From contig NZ_JAPEPC010000001.1 of assembly GCF_026340465.1 (NCBI RefSeq), positions 1,863,501 to 1,927,500 on the forward strand: a stretch of DNA of 64,000 bases, read 5' to 3'. Positions 24,950 to 34,496 of this stretch are shown here, piece by piece. Position 1 is the stretch's first letter. Every line of letters begins with the position of its first letter. A program made the translations under genes and the position numbers. Under the pieces are notes generated by a model that saw only the letters and a program-made list of their open reading frames with translations, did not search any database and was not told the DNA's origin. This DNA comes from Streptomyces sp. NBC_01306. Lineage in GTDB: Bacteria; Actinomycetota; Actinomycetes; Streptomycetales; Streptomycetaceae.

Positions 24950-26104
24950 CTAGGCCGTCTGACCTGCGGTTTCGCTGGTCATGTCGCCTACCTGTCCGCA
25001 CCCGGTCCGCAGGCCGCCGAGAACGGCGTCCATCACGGACCGGGTGCGGTCTTCTTCGCCCGGCCACAGATGTGCGTAGATCCGCAGCGTGATGACGGCG
25101 GACGCGTGGCCGAGGACCATCTGGACCTGCTTCACGCTCGCGCCGCCGGCGATGAGCGCGGAGGCGTAGAAGTGCCGCAGGTCGTGGGTCACCATGTGCG
25201 GCAGCTCGACGGGTTTGCGGCCCTCACGCTTGGCTGCTTCGCTCTCCCCCGCCTGGAGCGCCCTACGTGCGCAATTCCACTCGGTTTTCCAGCGGCGGTA
25301 GTTGAGCGGTTCCCCCTCCTCCATCGTGAACAGCCACTCCGTGGAGGGGCGCGCGGCGAGGTGCCCGAGGAGCGCGTCGGTGACGACCTCCCCGACCGGA
25401 ACCGTGCGCCGGGACTTCGCGGTCTTCGGCGGGCCGATCTTCCCCGACTGGAGCCGCTGCCGCTCCACGCGAATGCTCCCGGCCTTGAAGTCGATGTCCG
25501 ACACCTTCAGGCCCAGCAACTCGCCTATGCGCAAGCCTGACCCTGCGAGCATGACGACGGCTGCCCGGATGTACGGCGGCATCACGCGTGCCATGGCCTC
25601 CACCTGGGCGACGGTGGGCGGGGTGACCTCCTCGTCCGGCATGACCGGAAGGGTGATCCGGCGGCACGGAGTGGATGCGATGACCTTGTCGTCCACGGCC
25701 GCGGTCATGACGCGCACGAGGACGTCGTGGACGTTCCGGACGCTGCCGGGGCCGAGCTGGTCGGACAGGTGCTTGAAGAGCACCTGTATGTCATTACGGC
25801 GTATCGCCGCCAGTGAGCGGGCGCCCAACGCCGGTACGAGGTGGAGCCGGAGCGCATTGTCGGTGATGCGCTCACCCGCCTCGCTCGCGATGAGCGAGCC
25901 CTGCCACCTCTCGGCGTACTTCTGGAACGTGATGCGACCGGCGCGCGGGTCGACGTACTGACCGGTGACCACGCTGGTCGTGACTTCGTCGAGCCAGCGC
26001 TGGGCGTCGAGCTTCCGGTCGAAGTGGCGGGCGTGCTCCTTGCCGTCGAGGTCACGGTATCGGGCGCGCCATTTGCCGTTGGGGCGCTTCTGGATGTTCG
26101 CCAA
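24950..26104 (-). CDS. int: Tyrosine recombinase/integrase
   Basis: 384 residues. The N-terminal arm-binding region (MANIQKRPNGKWRARYRDLD) is the AP2-like fold of phage integrases. The core-binding SAM-like domain covers about 60-160. The catalytic domain shows the first Arg in AGSGLRIGELLGL, HxxR as HDLRHFYASAL, the second His in LGHASAVITLRIY, and the nucleophile Tyr in RIYAHLWPGE. It cuts and rejoins attP and the sodN attB. Its 3' end lies six bases from attL. Confidence 0.95.
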   Translation of the reverse strand: MANIQKRPNGKWRARYRDLDGKEHARHFDRKLDAQRWLDEVTTSVVTGQYVDPRAGRITFQKYAERWQGSLIASEAGERITDNALRLHLVPALGARSLAAIRRNDIQVLFKHLSDQLGPGSVRNVHDVLVRVMTAAVDDKVIASTPCRRITLPVMPDEEVTPPTVAQVEAMARVMPPYIRAAVVMLAGSGLRIGELLGLKVSDIDFKAGSIRVERQRLQSGKIGPPKTAKSRRTVPVGEVVTDALLGHLAARPSTEWLFTMEEGEPLNYRRWKTEWNCARRALQAGESEAAKREGRKPVELPHMVTHDLRHFYASALIAGGASVKQVQMVLGHASAVITLRIYAHLWPGEEDRTRSVMDAVLGGLRTGCGQVGDMTSETAGQTA

Positions 26105-26128
26105 GTGGCTTCTCCTCTGTGCTGGTTG

Positions 26129-26629
26129 TCAGTAGTGGCCCCCGTCCTCGATGTCGCCGCTGAGGACGCGGGCGTCTCGCTCGTCCCCCATGAGGCGGAG
26201 GCATTGCTCATGGATCGCCCGCGAGCTGTCCGGGTGGGCCTTGATGTGGCCGGCGACGGCGACCACGGCACGGTGCAGACGGTCGCGGGCGTCACGGGTT
26301 TCGTAGAACGCTTCGACGGCTTCCTGGACGAGCCGTCGGCTGTCGACGTCGAGCCCTTCGAGGGGCGGCGACATCAGCTCTTCGAGGGGGAGCTCGAAGA
26401 CGCGGGAGAGGGCGAGCGCCTCGTCGAGGTTGATCCGGCGACGGGGTGAGCCGTTCTCGATGCGCCAGACGGCCGTCTGGTTCATCTTCACTCCGGCTCT
26501 GGTCACCCGTTCGGCCAGCTCGGTCGTGCTCCACCCTCTGACCTCGCGCTCCAAGGCCACGCGGCCCGCCACGTTGCCTTCGCTGTAGAGCAGCGGCACC
26601 TCGCCGCCCCCGGTCATGTCGTCGTCCAT
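26129..26629 (-). CDS. XRE-family helix-turn-helix regulator
   Basis: 166 residues from ATG 26629 with GGAGG upstream. The HTH lies at about residues 25-75 (ELAERVTRAGVKMNQTAVWRIENGSPRR, INLDEALALSRVF). The C-terminus is helical. It is upstream of and on the same strand as the integrase and divergent from the excisionase gene, so it probably represses the excision and mobilization genes. Confidence 0.88.
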   Translation of the reverse strand: MDDDMTGGGEVPLLYSEGNVAGRVALEREVRGWSTTELAERVTRAGVKMNQTAVWRIENGSPRRRINLDEALALSRVFELPLEELMSPPLEGLDVDSRRLVQEAVEAFYETRDARDRLHRAVVAVAGHIKAHPDSSRAIHEQCLRLMGDERDARVLSGDIEDGGHY

Positions 26630-26749
26630 CGAACCTCCATCGCGACCGTCGCTATCCGAATTGAAACATGGGCTTCCCGGTTTGGCTAACCGCCGATCAT
26701 GAGGTACTCCTTATGCAGATCGAATCGACGCCTAGCCGAATGGGAACGC

Positions 26750-26944
26750 ATGCGATACCTGACCACCGCCGAGGTCGCCGAGCGCTACCGCACCGCCGAG
26801 AGCACCGTCCGCTACTGGCGCCAGCTCAAGAAGGGGCCGCGCGGCATCAAGGTCGGCAAGCGGGTCCTCTACCCCGAGGCCGAACTGCTGCGCTACGAGC
26901 GCGCGCTGATCGACGGCGGAGACGAGTGGGGCCTGGCCTCATGA
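26750..26944 (+). CDS. xis: Excisionase-type helix-turn-helix protein
   Basis: 64 residues from ATG 26750 (MRYLTTAEVAERYRTAESTV), a MerR-like winged HTH of excisionases/recombination directionality factors: RYWRQLKKGPRGIKVGKRVLY followed by EAELLRYERAL. An upstream ATG at 26699 gives a poor N-terminal extension and is not favoured. It should bias the integrase toward excision. Confidence 0.85.
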   Translation: MRYLTTAEVAERYRTAESTVRYWRQLKKGPRGIKVGKRVLYPEAELLRYERALIDGGDEWGLAS

Positions 26945-26970
26945 GCCGCCGGACCGCCCGGACACAGGAA

Positions 26971-27000
26971 CGGCCCTCGGCGCGCCTACGCCGAGGGCCG
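26971..27000 (+). terminator. Terminator after the excisionase gene
   Basis: A 12-bp perfect stem (26971-26982 with 26989-27000) closes a six-base loop. A second hairpin, 27042-27051 with 27061-27070, follows directly ahead of the ribosome binding site of the next gene and might attenuate it. Confidence 0.7.
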
Positions 27001-27087
27001 GAGATCCCCTTGCACCTCGCCCATCCCTGAACGAACTGGTCGGGGGCGAGACCTTGCCCGTCTCGCCCCCACCTGAGAGGAACATCT

Positions 27088-28527
27088 ATGAAGGACCCTA
27101 CGTCCCCCGCCACCTCGAAGGCATCCGGTGTTGCCTGGCCACCGATCGCGGTCCCGGGCCAGGGTCTGCCTCGCGACCGAGAAGCACGCCCCGCCATCGG
27201 AGGCCCGCCCGCCGATGCTCCGAGCCGGAGCTCACGCGATTCGCGACCTGCCGAAACTAGTGCCCCGACAACAGCGTCGGACAGCGCAGGCATTCCTGCT
27301 CCAGGCGGACCAGAGTCCCAAGATAGCGGCGGGCCGGCAGGCGCAGGCAGCGCGCTGCTGGACGACCTCCGTACGGCGATCGGGCGGTACGTGGTGCTGC
27401 CGAGCGACGAGGCCCTGACCGCGGTCACCCTCTGGGTCGCGGCCTCCCACATCCAGCCCGGCCTCCAGCACGCGCCACGGCTGGCGGTGGTCGGGCCGAC
27501 CAAGGGGTGCGGCAAGTCCCGCCTCCTGGACGTCCTCTACGAGACCGTCCACCAGCCGATGATGACGGTGAACACCTCCCCCGCCGTCGTCTTCCGCGTC
27601 ATCGGCAAGAACCCGCCGACGCTGCTGGTGGACGAGGCCGACACCATCTTCGGCCCCAAGGCGGGCGACAAGGAGGACCTGCGCGGCCTTCTGAACGCCG
27701 GGCACCAGCGCAACCGGCCCGCCTGGCGGATCTCCGGGCCGGAGCACAAGCCGACCGCGTTCCCCACCTTCGCCATGGCGGCGCTGGCCGGCATCGGCGA
27801 CCTGCCGGACACGATCATGGACCGGGCGATCGTCATCCGCATGCAGAAGCGCAAGCCGGGTGAGCGGATCACCCCGTTCCGATCGCGATACTCCGTACCG
27901 GAACTGCACGCGATTCGCGACCGGCTGGCCGACTGGCTGGTCCCGCAGCGCGGCACCGTCGCGGGCGCGGTGCCGAAGATGCCCGTCGAGGACCGCGCCG
28001 CCGACACATGGGAGCCTCTCGTCATCGTCGCCGACCTCGCCGGCGGGCACTGGCCCGCGCGGGCACGTGCCGCTTGCCTCGCGATGACGCGCAACGAGGT
28101 GGTCCAGGACGAGCAGACGACACTGAAGACGCGGCTGCTGCGTGACATCCGCCGCGTCTTCGACCAGGAGGCCAGCAAGGAGGCCATGCGCAGCCAGGAC
28201 CTGCTCGCGGTCCTCATCCAGGACGCCGAGGCCCCGTGGGCGGAGTACGGCACGAAGGGGCTGAACGCCTACCACCTGGCGAATCTGCTGCGCGACTTCG
28301 GTATCAGCCCGGCCAACTACCGATTCGAGAACGGCAGGCAGGCCAAGGCGTACGCCCGCAACCAGTTCGTGGACGCATGGGCCCGCTACTGCCCCGACCC
28401 CGCCCTGTCGGCATTCACCGCCGAGGTCCCGGCACATCCGACCCGGGGCAGGCCGCCCGCCCCTCCGTCCGGGACGCTGCCCACCGGCCCGCCGGGAGGG
28501 CCCGCAGGCCCCAGGCCCACTCGCTGA
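27088..28527 (+). CDS. DUF3631-domain ATPase of integrative elements
   Basis: 479 residues from the ATG after GAGAGG. The first 90 residues are Pro/Ser-rich and probably disordered. A P-loop-like GPTKGCGKSRLLD and the acidic LLVDEADTIFG (Walker B) define an ATPase; then come GISGPEHKPTAF-like residues and IMDRAIVIRMQKRKPGE, the arginine-rich sensor region of DUF3631. DUF3631 proteins are common in actinobacterial plasmids, phages and integrative elements and are thought to act in replication. No separate Rep protein is visible, so this may be the element's replication-associated ATPase. Confidence 0.8.
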   Translation: MKDPTSPATSKASGVAWPPIAVPGQGLPRDREARPAIGGPPADAPSRSSRDSRPAETSAPTTASDSAGIPAPGGPESQDSGGPAGAGSALLDDLRTAIGRYVVLPSDEALTAVTLWVAASHIQPGLQHAPRLAVVGPTKGCGKSRLLDVLYETVHQPMMTVNTSPAVVFRVIGKNPPTLLVDEADTIFGPKAGDKEDLRGLLNAGHQRNRPAWRISGPEHKPTAFPTFAMAALAGIGDLPDTIMDRAIVIRMQKRKPGERITPFRSRYSVPELHAIRDRLADWLVPQRGTVAGAVPKMPVEDRAADTWEPLVIVADLAGGHWPARARAACLAMTRNEVVQDEQTTLKTRLLRDIRRVFDQEASKEAMRSQDLLAVLIQDAEAPWAEYGTKGLNAYHLANLLRDFGISPANYRFENGRQAKAYARNQFVDAWARYCPDPALSAFTAEVPAHPTRGRPPAPPSGTLPTGPPGGPAGPRPTR

Positions 28528-28545
28528 CACCAGGTCCGCATCAAT

Positions 28546-28680
28546 CCGTCGCATCCGTCCCCGCGCAGGTCAGCGCGGGGACGGATCTCCTCGGCGTTAC
28601 GGATCACTCCGTACCTGCCTCCGTCTCCGTACCTGTGCTGACCAGCCACGCGACGGATGCGACGGATGCGACGACGGGCC
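28546..28680. other. Candidate transfer origin region upstream of the mobilization genes
   Basis: It holds a 14-bp perfect hairpin (28553-28566 with 28573-28586, loop AGGTCA) and a separate cluster of GCGACGGAT direct repeats at 28650-28675. The repeat also occurs inverted as ATCCGTCGC before the hairpin. Its place immediately before mobC and the relaxase fits an oriT, but no nic site is recognised. The hairpin could instead be the terminator of the DUF3631 gene. Confidence 0.4.
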
Positions 28681-28707
28681 ACCCCACACGACTGACGGAG
28701 CACCACC

Positions 28708-29412
28708 ATGCCCGAATCGAACGCCGACGACCCCACCTCCCGCCGCCGCAGGAAGCTGTTCAGGCTCACCCGACGACCAGCAGCAAGCTGGAGCGAACGA
28801 GCCTCTAACGAGGCTTCGTCCGCGCTTGCCCCCGCCTCAGGGATGGCGGAGGACAAGGCCGAGCGCCAGGGGGCGCCCGAGCCGAAGGAGGGGGTGGCCG
28901 AGGACTCCGGCCGGCCCGCAGCCGACTCCGCTCCTCCCAGTAGTCCGGCCGATGCCCCACCGCTCGTCGAGCAGCTCTCCTGGCGGGATCTCGACGCCCC
29001 TGCCCTGCCCGCGCAGATGAACCGCAAGCGCACCGTGGAGAAGCGCGACCAGGAGAAGACCATCCGCTTTACACGCACCGCAGTCCAGGTGATCAGCGCC
29101 GCCGCTCACCAGCGCGGTCAGAGGTTCGCCGGATTCGTCGGAGACGCGGCCCTGGCTGTTGCGCAGGGCAAAGCGGAGATGGTCGGCAGTCCGGAGGACG
29201 ATCCACTGCGCCCGCTGATCGAGGCCGTCGAGGCGCACACGGTCGCGCTGAACCGCATCGGCGGCAACCTCAACCAGATCACTGCCGCCATCAACCGAGG
29301 AACCGTGCCCGAGCGCGCCGAGACGGTTCTCGACCACGTCGAGCAAGCAGCACAGAACAGCTTCCACCTCATCGACCAGCTCCTCGCGAACGGCACGGCT
29401 CATGGTTCCTGA
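28708..29412 (+). CDS. MobC-like relaxosome accessory protein
   Basis: 234 residues. The first 100 are low-complexity, then come a ribbon-helix-helix-like segment (KTIRFTRTAVQVISAAAHQRG) and the family signature ALNRIGGNLNQITAAINRG. MobC-type proteins bind oriT and help the relaxase open it. The end overlaps the relaxase start by 11 bp. Confidence 0.85.
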   Translation: MPESNADDPTSRRRRKLFRLTRRPAASWSERASNEASSALAPASGMAEDKAERQGAPEPKEGVAEDSGRPAADSAPPSSPADAPPLVEQLSWRDLDAPALPAQMNRKRTVEKRDQEKTIRFTRTAVQVISAAAHQRGQRFAGFVGDAALAVAQGKAEMVGSPEDDPLRPLIEAVEAHTVALNRIGGNLNQITAAINRGTVPERAETVLDHVEQAAQNSFHLIDQLLANGTAHGS

Positions 29413-31099
29413 CGTCTCCACCGGCTCCGACAGCCGCGGACTGATCGCCTACCTCTTCGGCCCTGGCCGCCGCGACGAGCACACCAACCCCCACATCGTC
29501 GCCGCCTGGGACATGGCCGGCGCTCCCGACCCCGGCCGCGACCCGGCAGCCACCTACTCCCAGCTCGCCAGGCGACTCGACCACCACGTCGATCTCCGCA
29601 CCCGCGAGCTAGGCGGCAAGAAGCCACCGCAGCACGTCTGGCACTGCCCGGTCCGCACCGCGCCCGGCGACCGCTACCTCACCGACGCCGAGTGGGCCGA
29701 AGTCGCCCGCCGCGTCGTGCACGCCACGGGCATCGCCCGCGACGGCGACGAGCGGGCCTGCCGATGGATCGCGGTACGCCACGCCGACGACCACATCCAC
29801 ATCATGGCCACCACCGTCCGCGCCGACGGACGCCGCCCACGCACCCACCAGGACGGCCGACGGGCCCAGGCCGAGTGCCGCAGGATCGAAGCCGAGTTCG
29901 GCCTGCGCCGGCTGAAGTCCGGCGATCTCACGGCACCCCGCATCCCCACCGGCGCCGAACGCGCCAAGGCCGAGCGCCAAGGTCAGACCGTGACGGCACG
30001 GCAGTGGCTGCGCGAGCGGGCGTACGCCGTCGCCGCTGCCGTACACAACGAGGCCGACTACTTCACCGTGCTGCAATCCCTCGGCGTGGAGGTCAAGACA
30101 CGCCTCGGTCCTGAGACCGGCGACGTGATCGGCTACAGCCTCGCTGCACCGGGCGACACCAACGCGGCCGGCGAACCCGTCTGGTACGGCGGTTCCAAGC
30201 TCGCCCCCGACCTCTCCATCAACCGCCTCCGCGAACGCCTCCCCGAGCAGGAGGTAGCCGGCCGCCCCAGGTTCGCGGCGGACCCCGCCGAGCCGTGGCA
30301 GCACACCGTCGCCGCGATACAGACGGCGCACAACGCCCTCGAATCCGACGACGATGCCGCCGCCCAAGGCCAGCTCGCCGCCTTCGGCGACGCCCTCTAC
30401 AACATCGCCAGCGCCACACCCGGCCCGCACCGCACAGAGCTACGCGCAGCGGCCACGGCGTTCAACCGCGCCCGCCGATCCGCCACCCGCGCCGACCACC
30501 AAGCAGCCCACGCCCTTCGTCAAGCCGCCAAGGAACTCGCCTACGCCTCCAACGAACCAGGCGGACTCGCCGTCGCCCTGCTCTTCGCCACCGTGCACCT
30601 GGCCCGCGCCGCCGCGAAGTGGCACGAGCAGCGCGGCCACGAACAGCAGGCCGCAGCAGCCGACGAAGCCTTCCACCACCTCCAGGCGGGCTACGAGCAG
30701 GCCGCCGCGCCTGTCCTAGCGGACCTGACGCGCCGCGCCCCACGAGCGGATACCGCCCGCCGCTTCGGGCAAGACCTCCGCGCGGCCCTTCCCGACCACG
30801 CCGACCGCATCATGGCCGACCCCACTTGGATCGCCCTGACCACAACCCTTGCCCAGGCTGAGAGTGCCGGCCACAACCCCCGACGTCTCCTGGCCGAGGT
30901 GGGCACCCAGCGAGACCTCGACAGCGCGAAGTACCCCGCCGAGGTCCTCGGCTGGCGCATCACCGCTCAGCCGAACCGGCGGGCACAAGCAGCTCGAAGG
31001 CAAAGCACCATCAGCGGCACATCGGCCGGTTCCGCCACGCCACACCCTCCGGCCACACCAGTGGCCACAAGGCCCAAAGATCGCAGTCGACACCGCTGA
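29402..31099 (+). CDS. MobA/VirD2-type relaxase
   Basis: 565 residues, in a mobilization-type layout. The metal-binding His triad is visible in RWIAVRHADDHIHIMAT. The likely catalytic Tyr is in the N-terminal region SRGLIAYLFGPGR. The remaining 300 residues are helical and Ala/Arg-rich, ending in a basic tail. It nicks oriT and pilots the strand in transfer. Without a coupling protein on the element, a helper plasmid or ICE must supply the transfer channel. Confidence 0.88.
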   Translation: MVPDVSTGSDSRGLIAYLFGPGRRDEHTNPHIVAAWDMAGAPDPGRDPAATYSQLARRLDHHVDLRTRELGGKKPPQHVWHCPVRTAPGDRYLTDAEWAEVARRVVHATGIARDGDERACRWIAVRHADDHIHIMATTVRADGRRPRTHQDGRRAQAECRRIEAEFGLRRLKSGDLTAPRIPTGAERAKAERQGQTVTARQWLRERAYAVAAAVHNEADYFTVLQSLGVEVKTRLGPETGDVIGYSLAAPGDTNAAGEPVWYGGSKLAPDLSINRLRERLPEQEVAGRPRFAADPAEPWQHTVAAIQTAHNALESDDDAAAQGQLAAFGDALYNIASATPGPHRTELRAAATAFNRARRSATRADHQAAHALRQAAKELAYASNEPGGLAVALLFATVHLARAAAKWHEQRGHEQQAAAADEAFHHLQAGYEQAAAPVLADLTRRAPRADTARRFGQDLRAALPDHADRIMADPTWIALTTTLAQAESAGHNPRRLLAEVGTQRDLDSAKYPAEVLGWRITAQPNRRAQAARRQSTISGTSAGSATPHPPATPVATRPKDRSRHR

Positions 31100-31884
31100 C
31101 CCCGGTCAGTTGCCCATCTGCGGGGGCGTCCTCATCACGCCGTAGCCTGCCGGTGTCCGCTACCTCGCATAACCATTCATCCTCGGCACCCTGAAGCGGG
31201 GGCGTTCCGTCGAACAGTTCCTTGGACCGGCTGGAACCCCCGAGAGGCCGGGCAGGAGACGGCATCAACGGGTCGACGGCCTACCGTGTCGTGACTCATG
31301 ACGAGGAGATCCCAACGCGCCAGCCCGCCAATCGAGGTCGTGTTCGTGCCGCCCGTTGCGTAACGAACGTCGACACCGCGAGGAGCGGGCCGGACCGGCC
31401 GCAGGCGTTGTCCGGTCTCCGTGTACCTGGCGAGTGTCCGCTGTAGTTGGCGAGCCGCACGTCGCTCGTCTCGGTGAATGTGGCGAAAACGGCAAACGGA
31501 GCTGGAGCGCCGCGCCCCGACGGCCCGTCAGATGGACCGGCAGGTCGCAGTCGGCCAGGCCGGGCAGTTCGCCAATTCTCCTGCGTCGCACGCCTGGACG
31601 GAGGTACGATCCTCACCGTCGCCGCCGCCGAGGGCGGCCTGCTGCGCAGCTGGCGGAGACCGCGATCTCCGTCGGCAAGACCCGAGTACGCCGCCCGCAC
31701 CTCACGGGGCGGGTACCCGGATTCCGCCTTCAGGCCACCGAAGCGACGCCGGGTCAGCCCAGCGACGGACCGCGGTCCTCACCGGGGCGGGCACGGGTGC
31801 GTTGCGCTCCGATGGCGCTCTGCTCGCGTACGCCGATCACCGGCCGCGAGCACGCCTCGCGCTGGCCCACCCGATTGAGGCCAT
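31100..31884. other. 785-bp region without a convincing gene
   Basis: No reading frame here has good codon use or a recognisable product. It contains one copy (31460-31502) of a 43-nt sequence repeated in inverted orientation at 34497-34539. It may hold the promoter of the ParB-like gene and remnants of older cargo. Confidence 0.5.
31460..31502 (+). repeat. Left copy of a 43-nt inverted repeat
   Basis: It begins CGTCGCTCGTCTCGGTGAA. The copy at 34497-34539, read on the opposite strand, matches at 37 of 43 positions and all six differences are transitions. Confidence 0.7.
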
Positions 31885-33840
31885 GTGAGCACCATCGAAC
31901 GCCCCGACGAGCTCCCCGACATCCAGGTCATCGACATCCGCTCCGGCGACCGCTCCGCGCCGTTCGAGCACCGCGTCGCACCGGTCAGCCAGACCGCCAA
32001 GGCGATCAAGGCCCTTGAAAGGGACCGACCCGGCGTCCAGCTCACCGACGACGCCATTCACCGGATCGCGTACAGCGCGGTTGAGCCGGACCTCCTCACC
32101 GATCTCCGCCCGGAGGTCCGCCGCGTTGAGACCGGCTGGCTGACCGTCATCAACTACCGTGCGTACACCCTGATGCTGTCCCCCGCGGTGGAGAACGACC
32201 GGCTCCTCGACGAGGTCCACTACGCGGCCGACCCGAACACCGTGGCCCGACAGCAGGTCCTGTCCATGCCCACCGCGCACGAGACCGACGCCGCCCTCAT
32301 CTACACCAACCCCATGGACGCCCTCCTCGACTCCGTCGACCGGGCATCCATGAAGGTGAGGAACCAGAACAAGCAGGAAGTCGGCCGGCGCATCGTGGAG
32401 CGCCCCCTGACGGCCGTCCCCGTCGTCTTCCTCAACCCCGGGCGCCGCCCCGCCGGAGACCTGGGTCTTATCGACGGCAACAGCCGCTGGGGGTCCTGCA
32501 CCGCCTGCATCCCGGCCCCGACCGGCCTGATCGGCCCGGCCAAGAACAAGGAGCGCCCCCCGCTGCTCCCGTCGTACCTCATGAGCCTCCCCCTCACCGA
32601 ACGGCGCAACTTCGTCCGGGAGGTCATCAAGAAGGCATACCGCGACATCAAGGCCGCCACCGGCACGAGCAAGGCCGCCCGCGCCAAGCGCGACCAGGCC
32701 GCCGTGCTCCTCAACGCCATGACCGTCCCAGTGGAGGTCGTCGTCGGCTACACCGACGACGACCCGAGCATGGGCATGCAGCGCTTCCCCGCCGCGGTCC
32801 GCTCGCTGCTGATGCGCATGAACATCGGAGTGAAGGAGTTCGCGGACGCCTCGAAGAACGGCATCACCGCCGAGGAGACCGTCACCGCCCTGTTTGATGC
32901 TGGCGAGCTCGGTAACAACGCCCAGGCCGTCAAGGACGTCCTCCTCGGCCGCGTCGACATCACCGACCCGATGAAGACCCTCGGCCTCAACGCCCTCCGC
33001 GACCTCCGGTTCGCGTTTATTGCCCAGCAGCTCACCCGCAAGGAGCCCAGGCTGCAGGCGATCACGGCCGCCAAACTCGACAAGAGCAACCTCCAGCTCT
33101 CCGGCCGCAGCGGCTTGGTCACCGAGCTCGGCCTGCGCTCGTACTCCACCTCCCTCGGTGAGGGCATTAGGCCCGTGCGCACTGCCCTGGAGAGCGGCTG
33201 CCTGTGGCAGGACCTCGTCGCCCACGAGTGGACTGTCGAGAACGTCGACAACGACAAGGCCGTGGACGGTCTTCTCCAGGACGCCGAGAACGGCGACATT
33301 CCCGCCAAGTTGCTCCTCGGCGTGCTCGCCATGGTCGCCCTCGTCACCAGCGGGAACCTCCTTGCCCCCGGCGGTTCCGCCGAGCAGATCGTCAACCACA
33401 CGGTCATGCGCACCGGCATCGGCACGGTCGTCAAGGCCGTCCTCGAAAAGGAGGAGGGACCGCAGGTCCTCGCCGACGCGATCAAGCGGATCCGAGCCGG
33501 TGAGAGCCCGCGCTGGTGGACTGACGGACGTCTGGTCGAGCACGACGACTGGAAGGGCAGCGACTTCAACGCCCACCTGCGTCTCGCCGCCCTCCACGGG
33601 TTCAACCCCAAGAACGGGACGAGCGGGCTCTCCGGCACCGCCCGCGAGGAGAGGGCCCTCACGGACTTCCAGGCGTCCCTCACCGTGGCCGTCAACCGCC
33701 TCAACGACCTGATCACGCTGCGCAAGGAGAACGGCACCACCGACGAGCTCTCCTGGGAAAGCGTCGAAGCCTCCGTCAAGCAAATCCGTCTGATGGACAG
33801 GGCCCTCGTCCGCATCTCCGAGGAGGAGCCGCCCGGATGA
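31885..33840 (+). CDS. ParB/DGQHR-like protein of unknown function
   Basis: 651 residues from GTG 31885. I recognise no close family. An early segment reads as a ParB-like or DndB-like fold: a beta strand with VPVVFLN, then the motif DGNSRW at residues 197-202, like the DGNHR/DGQHR core of ParB-type NTPases or DndB. It is followed by a Cys pair (GSCTACIP) and a Lys/Arg-rich helix (KAARAKRDQAAVLLNAMTVP). The C-terminal half is helical. It is not a chromosome-partition ParB, since no ParA accompanies it. The stop overlaps the next gene (ATGA). Confidence 0.6.
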   Translation: MSTIERPDELPDIQVIDIRSGDRSAPFEHRVAPVSQTAKAIKALERDRPGVQLTDDAIHRIAYSAVEPDLLTDLRPEVRRVETGWLTVINYRAYTLMLSPAVENDRLLDEVHYAADPNTVARQQVLSMPTAHETDAALIYTNPMDALLDSVDRASMKVRNQNKQEVGRRIVERPLTAVPVVFLNPGRRPAGDLGLIDGNSRWGSCTACIPAPTGLIGPAKNKERPPLLPSYLMSLPLTERRNFVREVIKKAYRDIKAATGTSKAARAKRDQAAVLLNAMTVPVEVVVGYTDDDPSMGMQRFPAAVRSLLMRMNIGVKEFADASKNGITAEETVTALFDAGELGNNAQAVKDVLLGRVDITDPMKTLGLNALRDLRFAFIAQQLTRKEPRLQAITAAKLDKSNLQLSGRSGLVTELGLRSYSTSLGEGIRPVRTALESGCLWQDLVAHEWTVENVDNDKAVDGLLQDAENGDIPAKLLLGVLAMVALVTSGNLLAPGGSAEQIVNHTVMRTGIGTVVKAVLEKEEGPQVLADAIKRIRAGESPRWWTDGRLVEHDDWKGSDFNAHLRLAALHGFNPKNGTSGLSGTAREERALTDFQASLTVAVNRLNDLITLRKENGTTDELSWESVEASVKQIRLMDRALVRISEEEPPG

Positions 33841-34250
33841 CCGACACCGTCTGGACCGGTCTCGTCGCCATCACCGACACCCGGTACGCCATGCTCGCCC
33901 AGCTCGCCGGCCAGTGGCTCGTCGAGGAACGGCCCAAGCCGGTCCCCATCGGCGAAAACTACGGGTACGAAGACAAGGCCATTTACGTCGTGGTCAACCG
34001 GGAGGGTCTCGCCTGCTACTGCGGAAGGACCGCTCCGACCCGGATGCTGACCCGGGGAGCCGCCGCAACCAGGCTCCACCAGCACGTCAGCCGCACCAGG
34101 TCGAAGAAGGAGGAGTGGGCCGAGTACTGGGTGATCCCGCTGAGCAGCGCTGCCCCCGACCACATCGTCTCCAGCCTGGAGAGAACCGTGGCCGCCCGCC
34201 TCGGCATCCCCCTCATGCACCGGGCGCGCATCCCGCGCGGGCGCGCCTGA
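33837..34250 (+). CDS. GIY-YIG-like nuclease domain protein
   Basis: 137 residues. The segment AIYVVVNREGLACYCGRT matches the GIY...YIG strand pair (here IYV...YCG). It is followed by an Arg/His-containing helix (RLHQHVSRTRSKKEEW), then WVIPLSS and the likely catalytic Glu in SLERTVAARLGIP, as in GIY-YIG endonucleases. It is coupled to the ParB-like gene by a 4-bp overlap, suggesting one two-component system: recognition plus cutting. Confidence 0.6.
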   Translation: MTDTVWTGLVAITDTRYAMLAQLAGQWLVEERPKPVPIGENYGYEDKAIYVVVNREGLACYCGRTAPTRMLTRGAAATRLHQHVSRTRSKKEEWAEYWVIPLSSAAPDHIVSSLERTVAARLGIPLMHRARIPRGRA

Positions 34251-34278
34251 CCGCTGGCCGACGCCCGAAACGTACCTA

Positions 34279-34305
34279 GGCCCCGCACCCTCCCGGTGCG
34301 GGGCC
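34279..34305 (+). terminator. Terminator of the ParB-like/GIY-YIG pair
   Basis: An 11-bp perfect stem (34279-34289 with 34295-34305) closes a five-base loop, 29 bases past the stop codon. Confidence 0.75.
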
Positions 34306-34496
34306 TGCGTACTGCGCCAGGTCGTGGACCTGTTGGCGGAGGTCGGCCTGGTGGCGCACGGTGAAGGAGGGCGGCGTCTACGTGAACGACGTGAAGATGA
34401 CGCCTAGGACGCCGTGTTCGGGGCCAGCAAGCTGCTGCACGGGCGGTGGCTGCTGATGCGGCGCGGCAATAAGAACCCGGCGGCGAACCACCGATC

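Noticed and set aside
26668..27030. Plus-strand frame of 120 residues overlapping the excisionase gene
   Set aside because: Its product is Arg/Pro-rich shadow sequence; the excisionase frame has the recognisable HTH.
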